This document shows positions 6,205-14,154 of a stretch of 15,586 nt of DNA, in pieces. Each line of letters starts with the position of its first letter. The stretch's first letter is position 1. The translations under genes and the position numbers were made by a program. Origin of the DNA: Thermoanaerobaculia bacterium (GTDB lineage Bacteria > Acidobacteriota > Thermoanaerobaculia > UBA5066); assembly GCA_023717585.1 (NCBI GenBank), contig JAMQPJ010000208.1:1-15586 (forward strand), written 5' to 3'. The notes beneath the pieces are model-generated. The model saw nothing but the letters and a program-made list of their open reading frames with translations, made no database searches and was not told the origin of the DNA.

Positions 6205-7116
6205 TTAGCGCCTGTTCGACAGCTCTTCATAGACGGTCAGGAGAGCCTGTGTGCCGTCCTCCGAGCGGCCCCGGGCTTCGAGCGCGGTCAGGAGCTGGTG
6301 GACGAGCGCCGTGCCGGGCAGCGGCAGGCCGCGCGCGCGGGCGGTGGCGAGGACGATCGCGAGGTCCTTCTGCTGGTGCTTCACGGCGAAGGCGGGCCTG
6401 AAGTCGCGGTCGATCATCTTCTTACCGAGGACCTCGAGCGCCCACGAGTTCGCGGCGCCTGCGGTGAGCGCTTCGTGAAGCGGAGCCAGCGGCAGTCCGG
6501 CCCTCGCCGCGAACGCGAGGGCCTCGGAAACACCCATGAGGTTGTTCGCGACGAGGATCTGGTTCGCCGCCTTGCCGAGCTGGCCGGAGCCCGAGGGCCC
6601 GAGCGGCGTCGACCGGCGGCCCATGGCGGCGAAGACGGGTCGCGCCCTCTCGAGCGCCGCGGCGTCTCCGCCGATGAAGAACGTGAGCGTTCCCTCGATC
6701 GACCCTTTCTGCCCGCCCGACACGGGCGCGTCGAGGAAGTCGATGCCCTTCGCGCGGAGCCGAGCGGCGATCTCCCGGGCCGCTTCGGCGGCGATCGTCG
6801 AGCAGTCGATCACGATCGCGCCGCGGCGCGCGCCGGCAGCCGTGCCGGAGGCACCGAGATGGACGGTCTCGACCTCCGGGGCGTCGGGGACGCACGACAC
6901 GACGACGTCCGCCCCTTCGGCGGCGGCCGCGGGAGTTGCGGCGGCACGCACGTCGCGGCCTTCCGCCGCGAGCGCGCGGGCGAACGCGTCGGCCTTCTCG
7001 GGCGTGCGTGTGACGACCGCGAGCGGGAAGCCCGCCTTCGCGAGATTTCGGGCCATGCCCTGGCCCATCGTGCCGAGTCCGATGAAGGCGACGCGCAAGA
7101 CGGGAGCTTGACTCAT
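6205..7116 (-). CDS. NAD(P)-dependent beta-hydroxyacid dehydrogenase (3-hydroxyisobutyrate / tartronate-semialdehyde type)
   Basis: A 303-residue cytoplasmic dehydrogenase of the 3-hydroxyisobutyrate dehydrogenase / 2-hydroxy-3-oxopropionate reductase superfamily. It has the Rossmann motif FIGLGTMGQGMA at 11-22, the substrate-binding DAPVSGGQKG at 129-138, and the catalytic Lys182 with Asn185 in GKAANQ. Length is typical. The family oxidises or reduces beta-hydroxyacids; which one cannot be told from sequence, and a GLYR or succinic-semialdehyde reductase role is also possible. The ATG at 7116 has no clear ribosome site, and the diverging membrane protein gene starts only 27 bp away. The first 208 codons of the longer open frame run antisense through that gene and are not real. 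Confidence 0.9.
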   Translation of the reverse strand: MSQAPVLRVAFIGLGTMGQGMARNLAKAGFPLAVVTRTPEKADAFARALAAEGRDVRAAATPAAAAEGADVVVSCVPDAPEVETVHLGASGTAAGARRGAIVIDCSTIAAEAAREIAARLRAKGIDFLDAPVSGGQKGSIEGTLTFFIGGDAAALERARPVFAAMGRRSTPLGPSGSGQLGKAANQILVANNLMGVSEALAFAARAGLPLAPLHEALTAGAANSWALEVLGKKMIDRDFRPAFAVKHQQKDLAIVLATARARGLPLPGTALVHQLLTALEARGRSEDGTQALLTVYEELSNRR

Positions 7117-7146
7117 GGTGGAACGAGTGTAGTTCCTGCTACCATG
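7114..7146. promoter_or_regulatory. Imperfect inverted repeat spanning two divergent start codons
   Basis: CATGGTGGAAC (7114-7124) is mirrored by GTTCC (7132-7136) plus ACCATG (7141-7146), interrupted by TGCT. It covers both start codons of the divergent dehydrogenase and membrane protein genes and the whole 27-bp gap. It could be an operator, or simply two similar ACC-ATG start contexts facing each other. Confidence 0.35.
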
Positions 7147-7737
7147 TGTTTCGTGAAATCGGGAGTCGACGCGACTCTCGCGGCCGGGGCGGCCGCGGCT
7201 CTCGTCCTCGTGTCCCTCTCGTATCTTCCCGCCGCCCGATCCCTGCGCTACCTCTCGTTCTCCTACGAGGTGGACACGCAGCGCCTCATCTGGTTCGCAC
7301 CCGCCGCGGTTCTGGGCGCCTTCCTTTTCGAACGGATCGTTCGCGGGACTTTCTACGGCTGGCTCCGGAAGAAGCTGCCTGCGGGGATGGCGGCGCCCGT
7401 CGTCGCGGCCCTCGGCGCGATTCCCATCGCCGCGCTCCGCCTGGTCGTCGCGCCCCGACTCGACGCCCCGCCTGCCCTCGCGATCGCGCACGCGTACCTC
7501 GTCGCCTTCGCGCTCGGGCTCGGCCTCGCCTGGCTCGCGCTCGGCACGGGCAAGACGTGGCCCGGGGGCGCGGCCCTCGCGGCGATCTGGCTCGTAAAGG
7601 GCGCCCTTCCCGTGAACTTTCACGGCCGTCCGGTTCCCCTCCTCGAGCTCCTCGCGGCGGCCCTGGCCGCCGTCGCGGCCGCTCTCGTCCTTCGGAAGCC
7701 GCTCGCTCCGCACCGCGACGCGATGTGGGGAGCGTGA
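7144..7737 (+). CDS. Multi-pass membrane protein of unknown function
   Basis: A 197-residue, very Ala/Leu-rich protein with about six predicted membrane helices (approximately residues 9-30, 48-66, 80-102, 110-134, 141-153 and 166-186) and short charged loops such as RKKLP near residues 74-78. No catalytic or family motif is recognised. The ATG at 7144 is the start used here; a GTG three codons later is possible, and neither has a clear ribosome site. It diverges from the dehydrogenase gene with 27 bp between them, which suggests leaderless or very short-leader transcripts. The SprT-like protease gene follows 40 bp downstream on the same strand and is probably co-transcribed. Coding is supported by the hydrophobic periodicity and the codon bias. 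Confidence 0.75.
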   Translation: MCFVKSGVDATLAAGAAAALVLVSLSYLPAARSLRYLSFSYEVDTQRLIWFAPAAVLGAFLFERIVRGTFYGWLRKKLPAGMAAPVVAALGAIPIAALRLVVAPRLDAPPALAIAHAYLVAFALGLGLAWLALGTGKTWPGGAALAAIWLVKGALPVNFHGRPVPLLELLAAALAAVAAALVLRKPLAPHRDAMWGA

Positions 7738-7777
7738 CAATGGAGCGTAAGAGGAGCGTCAGAGCGGAGGTGACCGG

Positions 7778-8344
7778 ATGAGCGCATTCGGGTCGCGTCT
7801 CAGGCAGCTCGACCTTTTTCTCGAAGAGCCGCCGTCTCCGGCCGAGATCGGCGCGGACCAAGCGGCCCTGCAGGCCCGATACGATTCCATCGCCGCCGAG
7901 TGGAAGCTTCCCCCGGCGCGCGTCGTCCTCACGGCACGGCGCGCGACCGGAGGCGTCATCACGTATGGCCCGCCCCACGTGATCCGGATCTCGAGCCACA
8001 TGTCCCGGGAAGACCGTCTCCAGACGCTTCTCCACGAGACCACGCACGCCATCTGCTTCGCGCGGTGGGGCGTCGCGGAAGGCCATTCGCCGCGCTTCTG
8101 GTCGCTCGCGAAGAAGCTCGGGGTGGCGCGCCGGACCGCGCCGGAGACCGAGCGCCTGCGCCGCGTGCGCGAGGCGAACGCGCGATACGCCTACCGCTGC
8201 CCGGGATGCGCGGCCGAATGGACCCGGCGCACGCCCTTCGGGCGCGCCCGTCTCTGCGCCGCCTGCGAGCGCGCCGGGCGCCCGGCCCACCTCATCCTGG
8301 TCCGGCGCCCGAGGCCGCTCCGCCGGTCGCCCCGGAAACGCTGA
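7778..8344 (+). CDS. SprT-like zinc metalloprotease
   Basis: A 188-residue protein of the SprT/Spartan-like family. The zinc site HETTH is at residues 86-90, with a third ligand probably His103 in GHSPRFW. A C-terminal zinc ribbon has Cys141, Cys144, Cys160 and Cys163. The C-terminus is strongly basic (RRPRPLRRSPRKR), fitting nucleic-acid binding. Spartan relatives cut DNA-protein crosslinks; bacterial SprT-like proteins are mostly uncharacterised, so substrate is unknown. GGAGG upstream of the ATG supports the start. The last 53 bp overlap the end of the convergent M14 peptidase gene; the overlapped stretch is the basic tail, which may have arisen by late extension into the neighbour. Confidence 0.88.
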   Translation: MSAFGSRLRQLDLFLEEPPSPAEIGADQAALQARYDSIAAEWKLPPARVVLTARRATGGVITYGPPHVIRISSHMSREDRLQTLLHETTHAICFARWGVAEGHSPRFWSLAKKLGVARRTAPETERLRRVREANARYAYRCPGCAAEWTRRTPFGRARLCAACERAGRPAHLILVRRPRPLRRSPRKR

Positions 8345-10139
8345 GAGGCGCGTCCAGCCGGAAGACGGGCACGAGTCCGACGGTCTCGTCGAAGAACGGC
8401 GTCTTTTCGTAGAAGAAGCGGTGACGCGCACGGCGGTCGCTCGCGAACTTCGGGTCCATGAGCCTCTGGTCCCACTCCGCCTTCAGTTTCGCGTCCTTCG
8501 CGAGCATCTGCTCGGCCAGCGCGTCGAGCACCCGCGTGTCCATGTATTCCTTCTCCTCGAGGCAGGAGGAAAGCTCGCCCCACGCGAAGAGAGAGTCGGG
8601 GCTCTCCGGCTCGAGAAGCGCGATCGCGACGTTCGCGAGCTCGGTGTCGAGCGGTACGTAGAGCGAGCCGGCTGCGAGCGTGCGGGTCTCGAGGCCCCTG
8701 GCGATCGTCGCGGTGACGCGGACGCGGCCCTGATAGGAAGCCTTGCCGAAGACGGGTGCCGAGGCCCGGTACGTTCCGACGGCGAGCGTGCGTGCGGCGG
8801 GCAGCCTTTCGTACCGGATGCCATGCGCCTTCAGGCGCTCCTCCACGTTCGAGAAGCCCGCGGGAATCAGATACGCGGCCGGGCGCGGGACCGTGACCGT
8901 GGGCCTGGCGTGCTCGAGGCTCGGGATGCGAATCGTTTTTTTGCGCGACGTGTCGTAACGCACGACAGGCCGGCCCGTCACGGGCGAGACGGCCTCGCTC
9001 CACTCCCAGGTCGGGAACGCGATCGTCTCGGGCCGCTCCGGGTCCCCCTCGGCGGCGACGACGATGGAAGAGCCGACGCTCATCCCGCGGGCCGCGGCGC
9101 GCGCCGTCTCGCGCGCGGAGAGCAGCTCCTTCGACGCGCGGCCCGTGCGCTCGAGAAGCGCGCGCAGGAACAGCTCGTTCGCCCGGACGCGTTCCCCGAA
9201 GGGCTTCAGCGCGTGCGTCTCGACGAGGATGGACGGGACGTTGCGGAGGGGGAAATAGCCCGAGGAATACCGGGGCGAGAAGACGGACGAGTCGAATCCC
9301 TTCATCGGATCGCCCGCGTCGCGGAACTCGACATAGGCGGCGCCCGTCGCGACACCCTCCTTCTCGACGTCGGAGAGCGCCTTCGGGACGAGGGCCTTCA
9401 GCCAGTCCCCGAGCGGTTTCGGCGTGACCGGCTCGTTCGCGTACGACACCGTGAGGGCGGCCTGGAAGTCGGCGCCGTCCGTCACGTGGTCGTCCACGAA
9501 GAGGTCGGGCTTCCACGCATCCGCGAGCGCGAGGAGGGCGCGCGTCTCTCGTGCGTCCGCCTTCACGAAATCGCGGTTCAGGTCGAGGCCGCGCCCGTTC
9601 GCCCGATACCCCATTTCCTCCGGGCCGTTCTGGTTCGGGCGGTTGTACTGAGAGACGCGCGCGTGCCCGTCCACGTTGTAGACGACGACGGTCACGAGGG
9701 TGACGCCGTCGAGCAGCGCGAGCCGGTTCGTGAGCGCGATGTCGCGCAGGAGCCGCAGGGTCGCATCTGTGCCGTCCACCTCACCCGCGTGGATCGAATT
9801 GACGACGAGGACGACGGGCTTTGCGCTCTTGAAGCGTTCGGCAGGATCGAACAGCTTCTCCTTCGAGGCCACGACGACCGGAATGCGCCGCCCTTCCTCG
9901 CTCGGACCGATGAACGACAGCCGGAGATACGGTGACAGCCGCTCGAGCCGCGTCAGGAACGCGAGGACCTCGTCGGTAGATTCGGTCTTACGGAAGCTCG
10001 TGAGCTCCGCCCGCGTGAGGAGATCCGGAGGAATCGGGATCTGCGGACGCTCTGCGCCGAGGCGGTGCGCGAAGGCCAGCGCAAACATGATGAAAAGAGG
10101 GGGACCGCCCGGTGGGCGGAAGGGACTTCGAACGAACAT
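8292..10139 (-). CDS. Exported M14-family zinc carboxypeptidase
   Basis: A 615-residue metallopeptidase. The N-terminus has basic residues then LFIMFALAFA, read as a signal peptide ending near residue 28. In the M14 domain (about 45-330), His117 and Glu120 in NSIHAGEVDG and His218 in VDDHVTDG are the zinc ligands, NGRGLDLNRDF 181-191 holds the substrate-binding Arg and Asn-Arg pair, and Glu308 in VETH is the likely catalytic residue. The rest, about 330-615, is a beta-rich C-terminal part of unknown role. The enzyme would remove C-terminal residues from peptides in the periplasm or outside; relatives also cut cell-wall peptides. The ATG at 10139 is preferred to a TTG two codons upstream. Its end overlaps the SprT-like gene by 53 bp; its start faces the TonB-domain gene across 44 bp. 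Confidence 0.88.
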   Translation of the reverse strand: MFVRSPFRPPGGPPLFIMFALAFAHRLGAERPQIPIPPDLLTRAELTSFRKTESTDEVLAFLTRLERLSPYLRLSFIGPSEEGRRIPVVVASKEKLFDPAERFKSAKPVVLVVNSIHAGEVDGTDATLRLLRDIALTNRLALLDGVTLVTVVVYNVDGHARVSQYNRPNQNGPEEMGYRANGRGLDLNRDFVKADARETRALLALADAWKPDLFVDDHVTDGADFQAALTVSYANEPVTPKPLGDWLKALVPKALSDVEKEGVATGAAYVEFRDAGDPMKGFDSSVFSPRYSSGYFPLRNVPSILVETHALKPFGERVRANELFLRALLERTGRASKELLSARETARAAARGMSVGSSIVVAAEGDPERPETIAFPTWEWSEAVSPVTGRPVVRYDTSRKKTIRIPSLEHARPTVTVPRPAAYLIPAGFSNVEERLKAHGIRYERLPAARTLAVGTYRASAPVFGKASYQGRVRVTATIARGLETRTLAAGSLYVPLDTELANVAIALLEPESPDSLFAWGELSSCLEEKEYMDTRVLDALAEQMLAKDAKLKAEWDQRLMDPKFASDRRARHRFFYEKTPFFDETVGLVPVFRLDAPLSVSGATGGAASGAGPG

Positions 10140-10183
10140 GCGCAAGGTTAGCAGCGGCGCCCGGTTGGACTATCGTGGGTGGC

Positions 10184-10579
10184 ATGAAGCGCTGGCTCGC
10201 GATTCTCCTCGTGGCCTTCACGGCAGGCTCAGCCCTCGCGGCGGGGCGGCCCTCCCTGAACGCCTACTTCCAGAGCAATCTGACGGACACCGCCTATCAG
10301 AAAAAGACGTTCGACAGGGTCGCGAAGGCGTGGAAGGCGCCCGCGGCCGCGGACCTTCCCACGATCGGGAAGAAGACGGTCGTCCAGGCCGTGATCGCAA
10401 AAGACGGAATGCTCTCGTCGGCTGCCGTGTCGATGAGCTCGGGCAGGAAAGGATGGGACGACGCCGCGCTCAAGGCCGTCAGGGCCGCCTCGCCGTTCGA
10501 TCCGCTTCCCGCCGGCTACAGGCACCCCTCGCTCGAGGTGCATTTCCACGTCGCGTTCGTGGACGCGAATACGAAGTAG
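10184..10579 (+). CDS. Exported TonB C-terminal domain protein
   Basis: A 131-residue protein with a signal peptide (MKRWLAILLVAF then cleavage near SALAAG, residues 17-22) followed by a TonB C-terminal fold: VVQAVIAKDGML about 67-78, SSGRKGWDDAALKAVRAASPFDPLP about 85-109, and VHFHVAF near the end. Full TonB proteins have an N-terminal anchor and a Pro-rich linker; here neither is present, so the domain would be free in the periplasm and is unlikely to power transport alone. The ATG at 10184 follows GGGTGG-type sequence. The gene ends 3 bp from the stop of the convergent B12-radical SAM gene, leaving no room for a separate terminator. Confidence 0.82.
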   Translation: MKRWLAILLVAFTAGSALAAGRPSLNAYFQSNLTDTAYQKKTFDRVAKAWKAPAAADLPTIGKKTVVQAVIAKDGMLSSAAVSMSSGRKGWDDAALKAVRAASPFDPLPAGYRHPSLEVHFHVAFVDANTK

Positions 10580-10582
10580 CGC

Positions 10583-12076
10583 TCACACACCCGCGGGCAG
10601 AAACGTCTCCGACCGCACCGGCCTGACTCCGCCGTCCTCGGGCAGCGCGGCGAGACGGCGCCGGAACTTCAGGTGACGCTTCCGGGTGGCCTCGACGAGA
10701 GGTCCCCAGACCGTGTGCACGAGGCCGTGCCGGATCAGAATGTGCCAGAGCGCGTTCGAGCGTTTGTAGAGCCACGACATGGCCAGGTAGGGAAGCACCG
10801 CGCGCGCGTCTTCGGGCCGGCGGCGCCAGATGGAGGCGGCCGAGAAGAGGCGCTCGTAAAGCCACGCGTATCCGCGCTCGAGCTCGTCCGGCGTCATGTG
10901 CCGCGGCCGGAAGACCGCGTGCGCCGTGTCGTAGAGGTCCCAGCTCCTGTGCAGGAGCCGTCCGCCCGCTTCCATCGTCCGGAAAAGGGGTGTGCCGGGA
11001 TAAGGCGTCAGGATGTGAAACGTCGCGCACTCGAGCCGGTTCTCCTCGATCCACTCGGCGGTCCTGGCGAAGACGTCGCGCCGGTCCCCGTCGAAGCCGA
11101 GCACGAAGCTGCCGTTCACCTGGATGCCGTTCGCGTGCAGAAGGTCCACGCGCCGCGCGTAGTCGTCCGCCCGCGGCGTCTTCTTGCGTGCCTCCACCAG
11201 GTTCTCGTCCGTGAGGGACTCGAAGCCGACGAAGACGCCGGTGCAGCCTGCGAGGGCCATCTCGCGGACGAGCGAGGGGTCGTCCGTGACGTCGAGCGTC
11301 ACCGCCGCGCTCCAGATGCGGCCGAGCGGGCGAAGCCCCCGGCACAGCGAGCGGAGGTAGTCCGGGCGGGAGCCGAGGTTGTTGTCGGTGAAGACGGCGT
11401 ACGGCTGCCCGCCGTCCTCGAACTCGCGCACGACCTGCTCGACGTCCCGCACGTGATACGGCATGTGCAGTCCCCGTGTGGAGAGAGTGCAGAAGCCGCA
11501 GCGGTTGTGGCAGCCGCGGGTGGCGATGAGGCTCGTCGACGTGAGGAAGCTGCCGCGCGGCACGAGGTCCCGCCGCGGAGCCGGGTCGTCGCGGTACGGG
11601 CGCAAGTAGTCCGCATGGTAGCGGGGCTCGAGGCGTCCGTTCTCCACATCCTGAAGGATGAGCGGCCAGAGAGACACGCCGTCGCCGATCGCGAGAGCGT
11701 CGGCATGCAGGGCGGCCTCGTCGGGGCAGGAGAGGACGTGAAGCCCGCCGAGGACGACGGCCGATCCGCGCGCCCGATACCAGTCCGCGAGGGCGTAGGC
11801 GCGCCGCGCGAACGTGAGGTGGACGGTGATGCCCACGACCTCCGGAAGCGGATCCCACGGCGGCCGCCCTTTCAGGAGGTTCTCGTCCCATACCGCGACG
11901 CGCCATTCGGGTGGCGTCGCCGCGGCGACGCTCGTGAGGGCGAGCGTGGGCGTCAGAACGTGCTTGCCGAAGCTCGCGTGCGGGTCCTTCGGATAGAACG
12001 GATTGACGAGGAGCGCGAGACGCCGCTCGAGGCGTGGCGCGGGAAGAGCCGGGTCGAGAAGAGGGGCCACGACCAT
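10583..12076 (-). CDS. B12-binding domain radical SAM enzyme
   Basis: A 497-residue class B radical SAM protein. Residues about 18-150 form a cobalamin-binding Rossmann domain (VVGITVHLTFA 80-90, VVLGGLHVLSCPDEA 107-121, AIGDGV 129-134) without the DxHxxG base, as is usual in radical SAM relatives. The 4Fe4S motif is C189-x3-C193-x2-C196. GFESLTDENL and FVLGFDGD are typical core strands, and the C-terminus (about 400-480) resembles the helical DUF4070-type region found in hopanoid and chlorin methylases. It is probably a methylase or cyclase acting on a lipid or other hydrophobic substrate; the product is unknown. It follows the uppS-type gene by 52 bp on the same strand. The ATG at 12076 lacks a clear ribosome site; GTG at 12139, overlapping that gene's end, is an alternative start. 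Confidence 0.82.
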   Translation of the reverse strand: MVVAPLLDPALPAPRLERRLALLVNPFYPKDPHASFGKHVLTPTLALTSVAAATPPEWRVAVWDENLLKGRPPWDPLPEVVGITVHLTFARRAYALADWYRARGSAVVLGGLHVLSCPDEAALHADALAIGDGVSLWPLILQDVENGRLEPRYHADYLRPYRDDPAPRRDLVPRGSFLTSTSLIATRGCHNRCGFCTLSTRGLHMPYHVRDVEQVVREFEDGGQPYAVFTDNNLGSRPDYLRSLCRGLRPLGRIWSAAVTLDVTDDPSLVREMALAGCTGVFVGFESLTDENLVEARKKTPRADDYARRVDLLHANGIQVNGSFVLGFDGDRRDVFARTAEWIEENRLECATFHILTPYPGTPLFRTMEAGGRLLHRSWDLYDTAHAVFRPRHMTPDELERGYAWLYERLFSAASIWRRRPEDARAVLPYLAMSWLYKRSNALWHILIRHGLVHTVWGPLVEATRKRHLKFRRRLAALPEDGGVRPVRSETFLPAGV

Positions 12077-12128
12077 GTCCGGAGGAACGCGAGGTCGGCC
12101 AGGCCGCGAGACGAACGGCGCGTCGGGG

Positions 12129-12899
12129 TCAGAGAACACGGACGTCCGGAACCTCGGTCTCGGAGGCAGCGGGAGGCGCGGCGGCGGAAAGCGCTCCGAA
12201 GCGGCGCTGCCGCTTCCTGAAGCGGCGTACGGCGTCGGCCAGATCGGCTGCGCCGAAGTCGGGCCACATACGCACCGTGAATAAGAGCTCGGCGTATGCG
12301 ACCTCCCAGAGAAGGAAGTCGCTGAGGCGGCGCTCGCCCGCGGTCCGAATGAGGAGATCGACGTCCGGAGCCTCGCTCGCCGGGCCGTACGCAGCTCCCA
12401 GCCGGAGCGCGAAGCTCTCGCGTGTGAAGGGCGGCGGCGGCGGGCTCTCGCACGCGCGAAGGATCGCGTCCTGCGCGGAGTAATCGACCGCGAGGCGCAG
12501 GCGCAGTGAACTTCCCCCGATGGTCGCGCGTTCGGCGACCCGGATGGCATCCGTGACGGAGCGCGGAATCCGGTCCCGCCGCCCGATGACGGAGAGTCTC
12601 ACGCCGCCGTCGACGAGGGCGGCGGTCTCCTTTTCGAGGTAACGCTGGAGAAGCCCCATGAGGATCCCGACCTCTTCCGGAGGGCGCTTCCAGTTGTCGG
12701 ATGAGAAGGCGTAAAGGGTGAGAGTGCCGATTCCGAGGGAGGGCGCCGCTTCGACGGTTCGACGCACCGCCTCGGCGCCGGCCCGGTGCCCGGCGACACG
12801 CGGCCAGCCGCGCTCGCTCGCCCAGCGTCCGTTGCCGTCCATGATGATCGCGACGTGGAGAAGGGAGCCAGGGGCCTGCACGCGGGCAGATTCGCCCAT
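12129..12899 (-). CDS. uppS: Isoprenyl transferase / undecaprenyl diphosphate synthase
   Basis: A 256-residue cis-prenyltransferase that elongates farnesyl diphosphate with isopentenyl diphosphate to make the lipid carrier for cell-wall and envelope glycans. Family motifs are HVAIIMDGNGRWA 15-27 with catalytic Asp21, GHRAGAEAVR 37-46, YAFSSDNWKRP about 63-73, and RTAGERRLSDFLLWEVAYAELLF near 196-218. The usual Asn of the SNFLLWQ motif is Asp here and Gln is Glu, a mild deviation. A Pro-rich insert (five Pro) lies near residue 155. The start ATG at 12899 has no strong ribosome site; its leader is unusually AT-rich and partly palindromic. Neighbour genes suggest the lipid could be a substrate of the following radical SAM enzyme, which is inference. 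Confidence 0.93.
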   Translation of the reverse strand: MGESARVQAPGSLLHVAIIMDGNGRWASERGWPRVAGHRAGAEAVRRTVEAAPSLGIGTLTLYAFSSDNWKRPPEEVGILMGLLQRYLEKETAALVDGGVRLSVIGRRDRIPRSVTDAIRVAERATIGGSSLRLRLAVDYSAQDAILRACESPPPPPFTRESFALRLGAAYGPASEAPDVDLLIRTAGERRLSDFLLWEVAYAELLFTVRMWPDFGAADLADAVRRFRKRQRRFGALSAAAPPAASETEVPDVRVL

Positions 12900-12927
12900 C
12901 TACTTTGTACTGTCAAGTACTTTATTA
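12900..12927 (-). promoter_or_regulatory. AT-rich leader with palindrome upstream of uppS
   Basis: On the minus strand TAATAA (12922-12927) could be a -10 element, 22 bp before the ATG. Below it lies GTAC-TTGACA-GTAC (12907-12920), a palindrome whose core reads like a -35 box but is too near the start to act as one. The hexamer AAAGTA occurs twice (12901-12906 and 12918-12923). The AT content stands out from the surrounding GC-rich DNA. Promoter and possible operator; weak evidence. Confidence 0.35.
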
Positions 12928-12943
12928 GCCGATCCAGGCGCGT

Positions 12944-14128
12944 TCAGACGACTCCGAACTCCCGGCCTACCGCTGTGAAAGCTTCGACGGCTTCACCCAG
13001 GTCGGCCTCGGTGTGCACCGCCGAGATTTGACATCGCAGGCGCGCGTGGTCCTTCGGCACGACGGGAAAGCCGAAACCGGAGACGTAGACGCCGCGTTCG
13101 AAGAGCGCGTCCGACATTGCGAGCGCCTTCGCGGTGTCGCCCACGATCACGGGGACGATGGGATGAATCCCGTCGGGGATCTTGAAGCCCGCGGCCTTCA
13201 TGCGCATGCGGAACGTGAGCGCGTTCTCCTGGACGCGGCGAGCGGGTGACGGGTCCTCGATGAGCATCCGGAACGCCTCGAGCGAAGCCGCCGCGACGGC
13301 CGGCGGAAGAGAGTTCGAGAAGAGCGACGTTCGCGAGCGCTGGCGGAGGAGGTCCACGACGGGCGCGGGACCGGTCGTGAATCCGCCCGCGGCCGAGCCC
13401 ATCGCCTTTCCGAGAGTCGAGGTGAAAAGCGAGACGCGCTCCATCACGCCAAGCTCCTCCGCGGAACCGCGGCCGGTCTTTCCGAGAACGCCCGTCGCGT
13501 GGGAATCGTCCACGACGAACGCCGTGTCGTACTTCTCGCAGAGATCCGCGAACGCGCCGAGCGGCCCGATCTCGCCTTCCATCGAAAAGACGCCGTCCGT
13601 GATGAAGAGACGGCGCCTGAGGGACGACGCTTCCTTCAGGGTCTTTTCGAGTGCGGCGAGGTCGCCGTGCGGCGTCACGAATCTTTTCGCCTTGCACAGG
13701 CGGGCGCCGTCGATGATCGAGGCGTGGTTGAGCGCGTCGGTGAGAAGCCCGTCCTCCTCCCCGAGAAGCGGCGCGAAGAGCCCCTCGTTCGCGTTCCAGC
13801 ACGACATGTAGAGGATCGTGTCCTCGGTACCGAAGAACGTCGAAATCGTCGCCTCGAGCTCCTTGTGGAGGGCCTGCGTCCCGCAGATGAAGCGAACCGA
13901 GCCGAGGCCGTTGCCCCATCGGTGGAGCGCCTCGGTCGCCGCCGCCACGATGCGCGGGTGGTTCGCGAAGCCGAGGTAGTTGTTCGACGTGAGCATGAGA
14001 ACGTCGCGGCCGTCGACCCGCACGCGCGCCCCGGTGGGCCCCTCGAGCACGCGCTCTTTTTTCCAGGTCCTCGCCTCTTTCAACGCGGCGATTTCTTTGA
14101 GACAAAACCCGGTGAGGCTGGCGCTCAT
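12944..14128 (-). CDS. kbl: Glycine C-acetyltransferase (2-amino-3-ketobutyrate CoA ligase)
   Basis: A 394-residue PLP enzyme of the alpha-oxoamine synthase family; length matches Kbl (about 398). It cleaves 2-amino-3-ketobutyrate with CoA to glycine and acetyl-CoA, the second step of threonine breakdown. Seen are SNNYLGFANHP 48-58, LNHASIIDG 133-141, VDDSHATG 206-213 and the PLP-lysine Lys241 in TSTLGKAMG. The N-terminal stretch LKEARTWKKERVLEGPTG matches Kbl better than BioF. No threonine dehydrogenase gene is in the window, so it may lie elsewhere or the enzyme may serve another alpha-oxoamine reaction. The ATG at 14128 has no clear ribosome site and lies 26 bp from the terminator hairpin of the upstream gene. 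Confidence 0.9.
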   Translation of the reverse strand: MSASLTGFCLKEIAALKEARTWKKERVLEGPTGARVRVDGRDVLMLTSNNYLGFANHPRIVAAATEALHRWGNGLGSVRFICGTQALHKELEATISTFFGTEDTILYMSCWNANEGLFAPLLGEEDGLLTDALNHASIIDGARLCKAKRFVTPHGDLAALEKTLKEASSLRRRLFITDGVFSMEGEIGPLGAFADLCEKYDTAFVVDDSHATGVLGKTGRGSAEELGVMERVSLFTSTLGKAMGSAAGGFTTGPAPVVDLLRQRSRTSLFSNSLPPAVAAASLEAFRMLIEDPSPARRVQENALTFRMRMKAAGFKIPDGIHPIVPVIVGDTAKALAMSDALFERGVYVSGFGFPVVPKDHARLRCQISAVHTEADLGEAVEAFTAVGREFGVV

Positions 14129-14154
14129 GCGCGCGAGGTTATCCGAAAAGCGGA

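Noticed and set aside
5428..7143. Long plus-strand open frame ahead of the membrane protein
   Set aside because: It runs antisense through three well-supported minus-strand genes and has shadow-frame composition; only the part from 7144 is hydrophobic and gene-like.
10677..12220. Long plus-strand open frame over the B12 radical SAM gene
   Set aside because: A GC-rich shadow; the minus strand shows the cluster-binding cysteines and B12 domain.
12077..12550. Upstream extension of the B12 radical SAM frame
   Set aside because: It overlaps uppS in another frame and is Arg/Ser/Pro-rich with no B12-domain similarity; the domain begins after the ATG at 12076.
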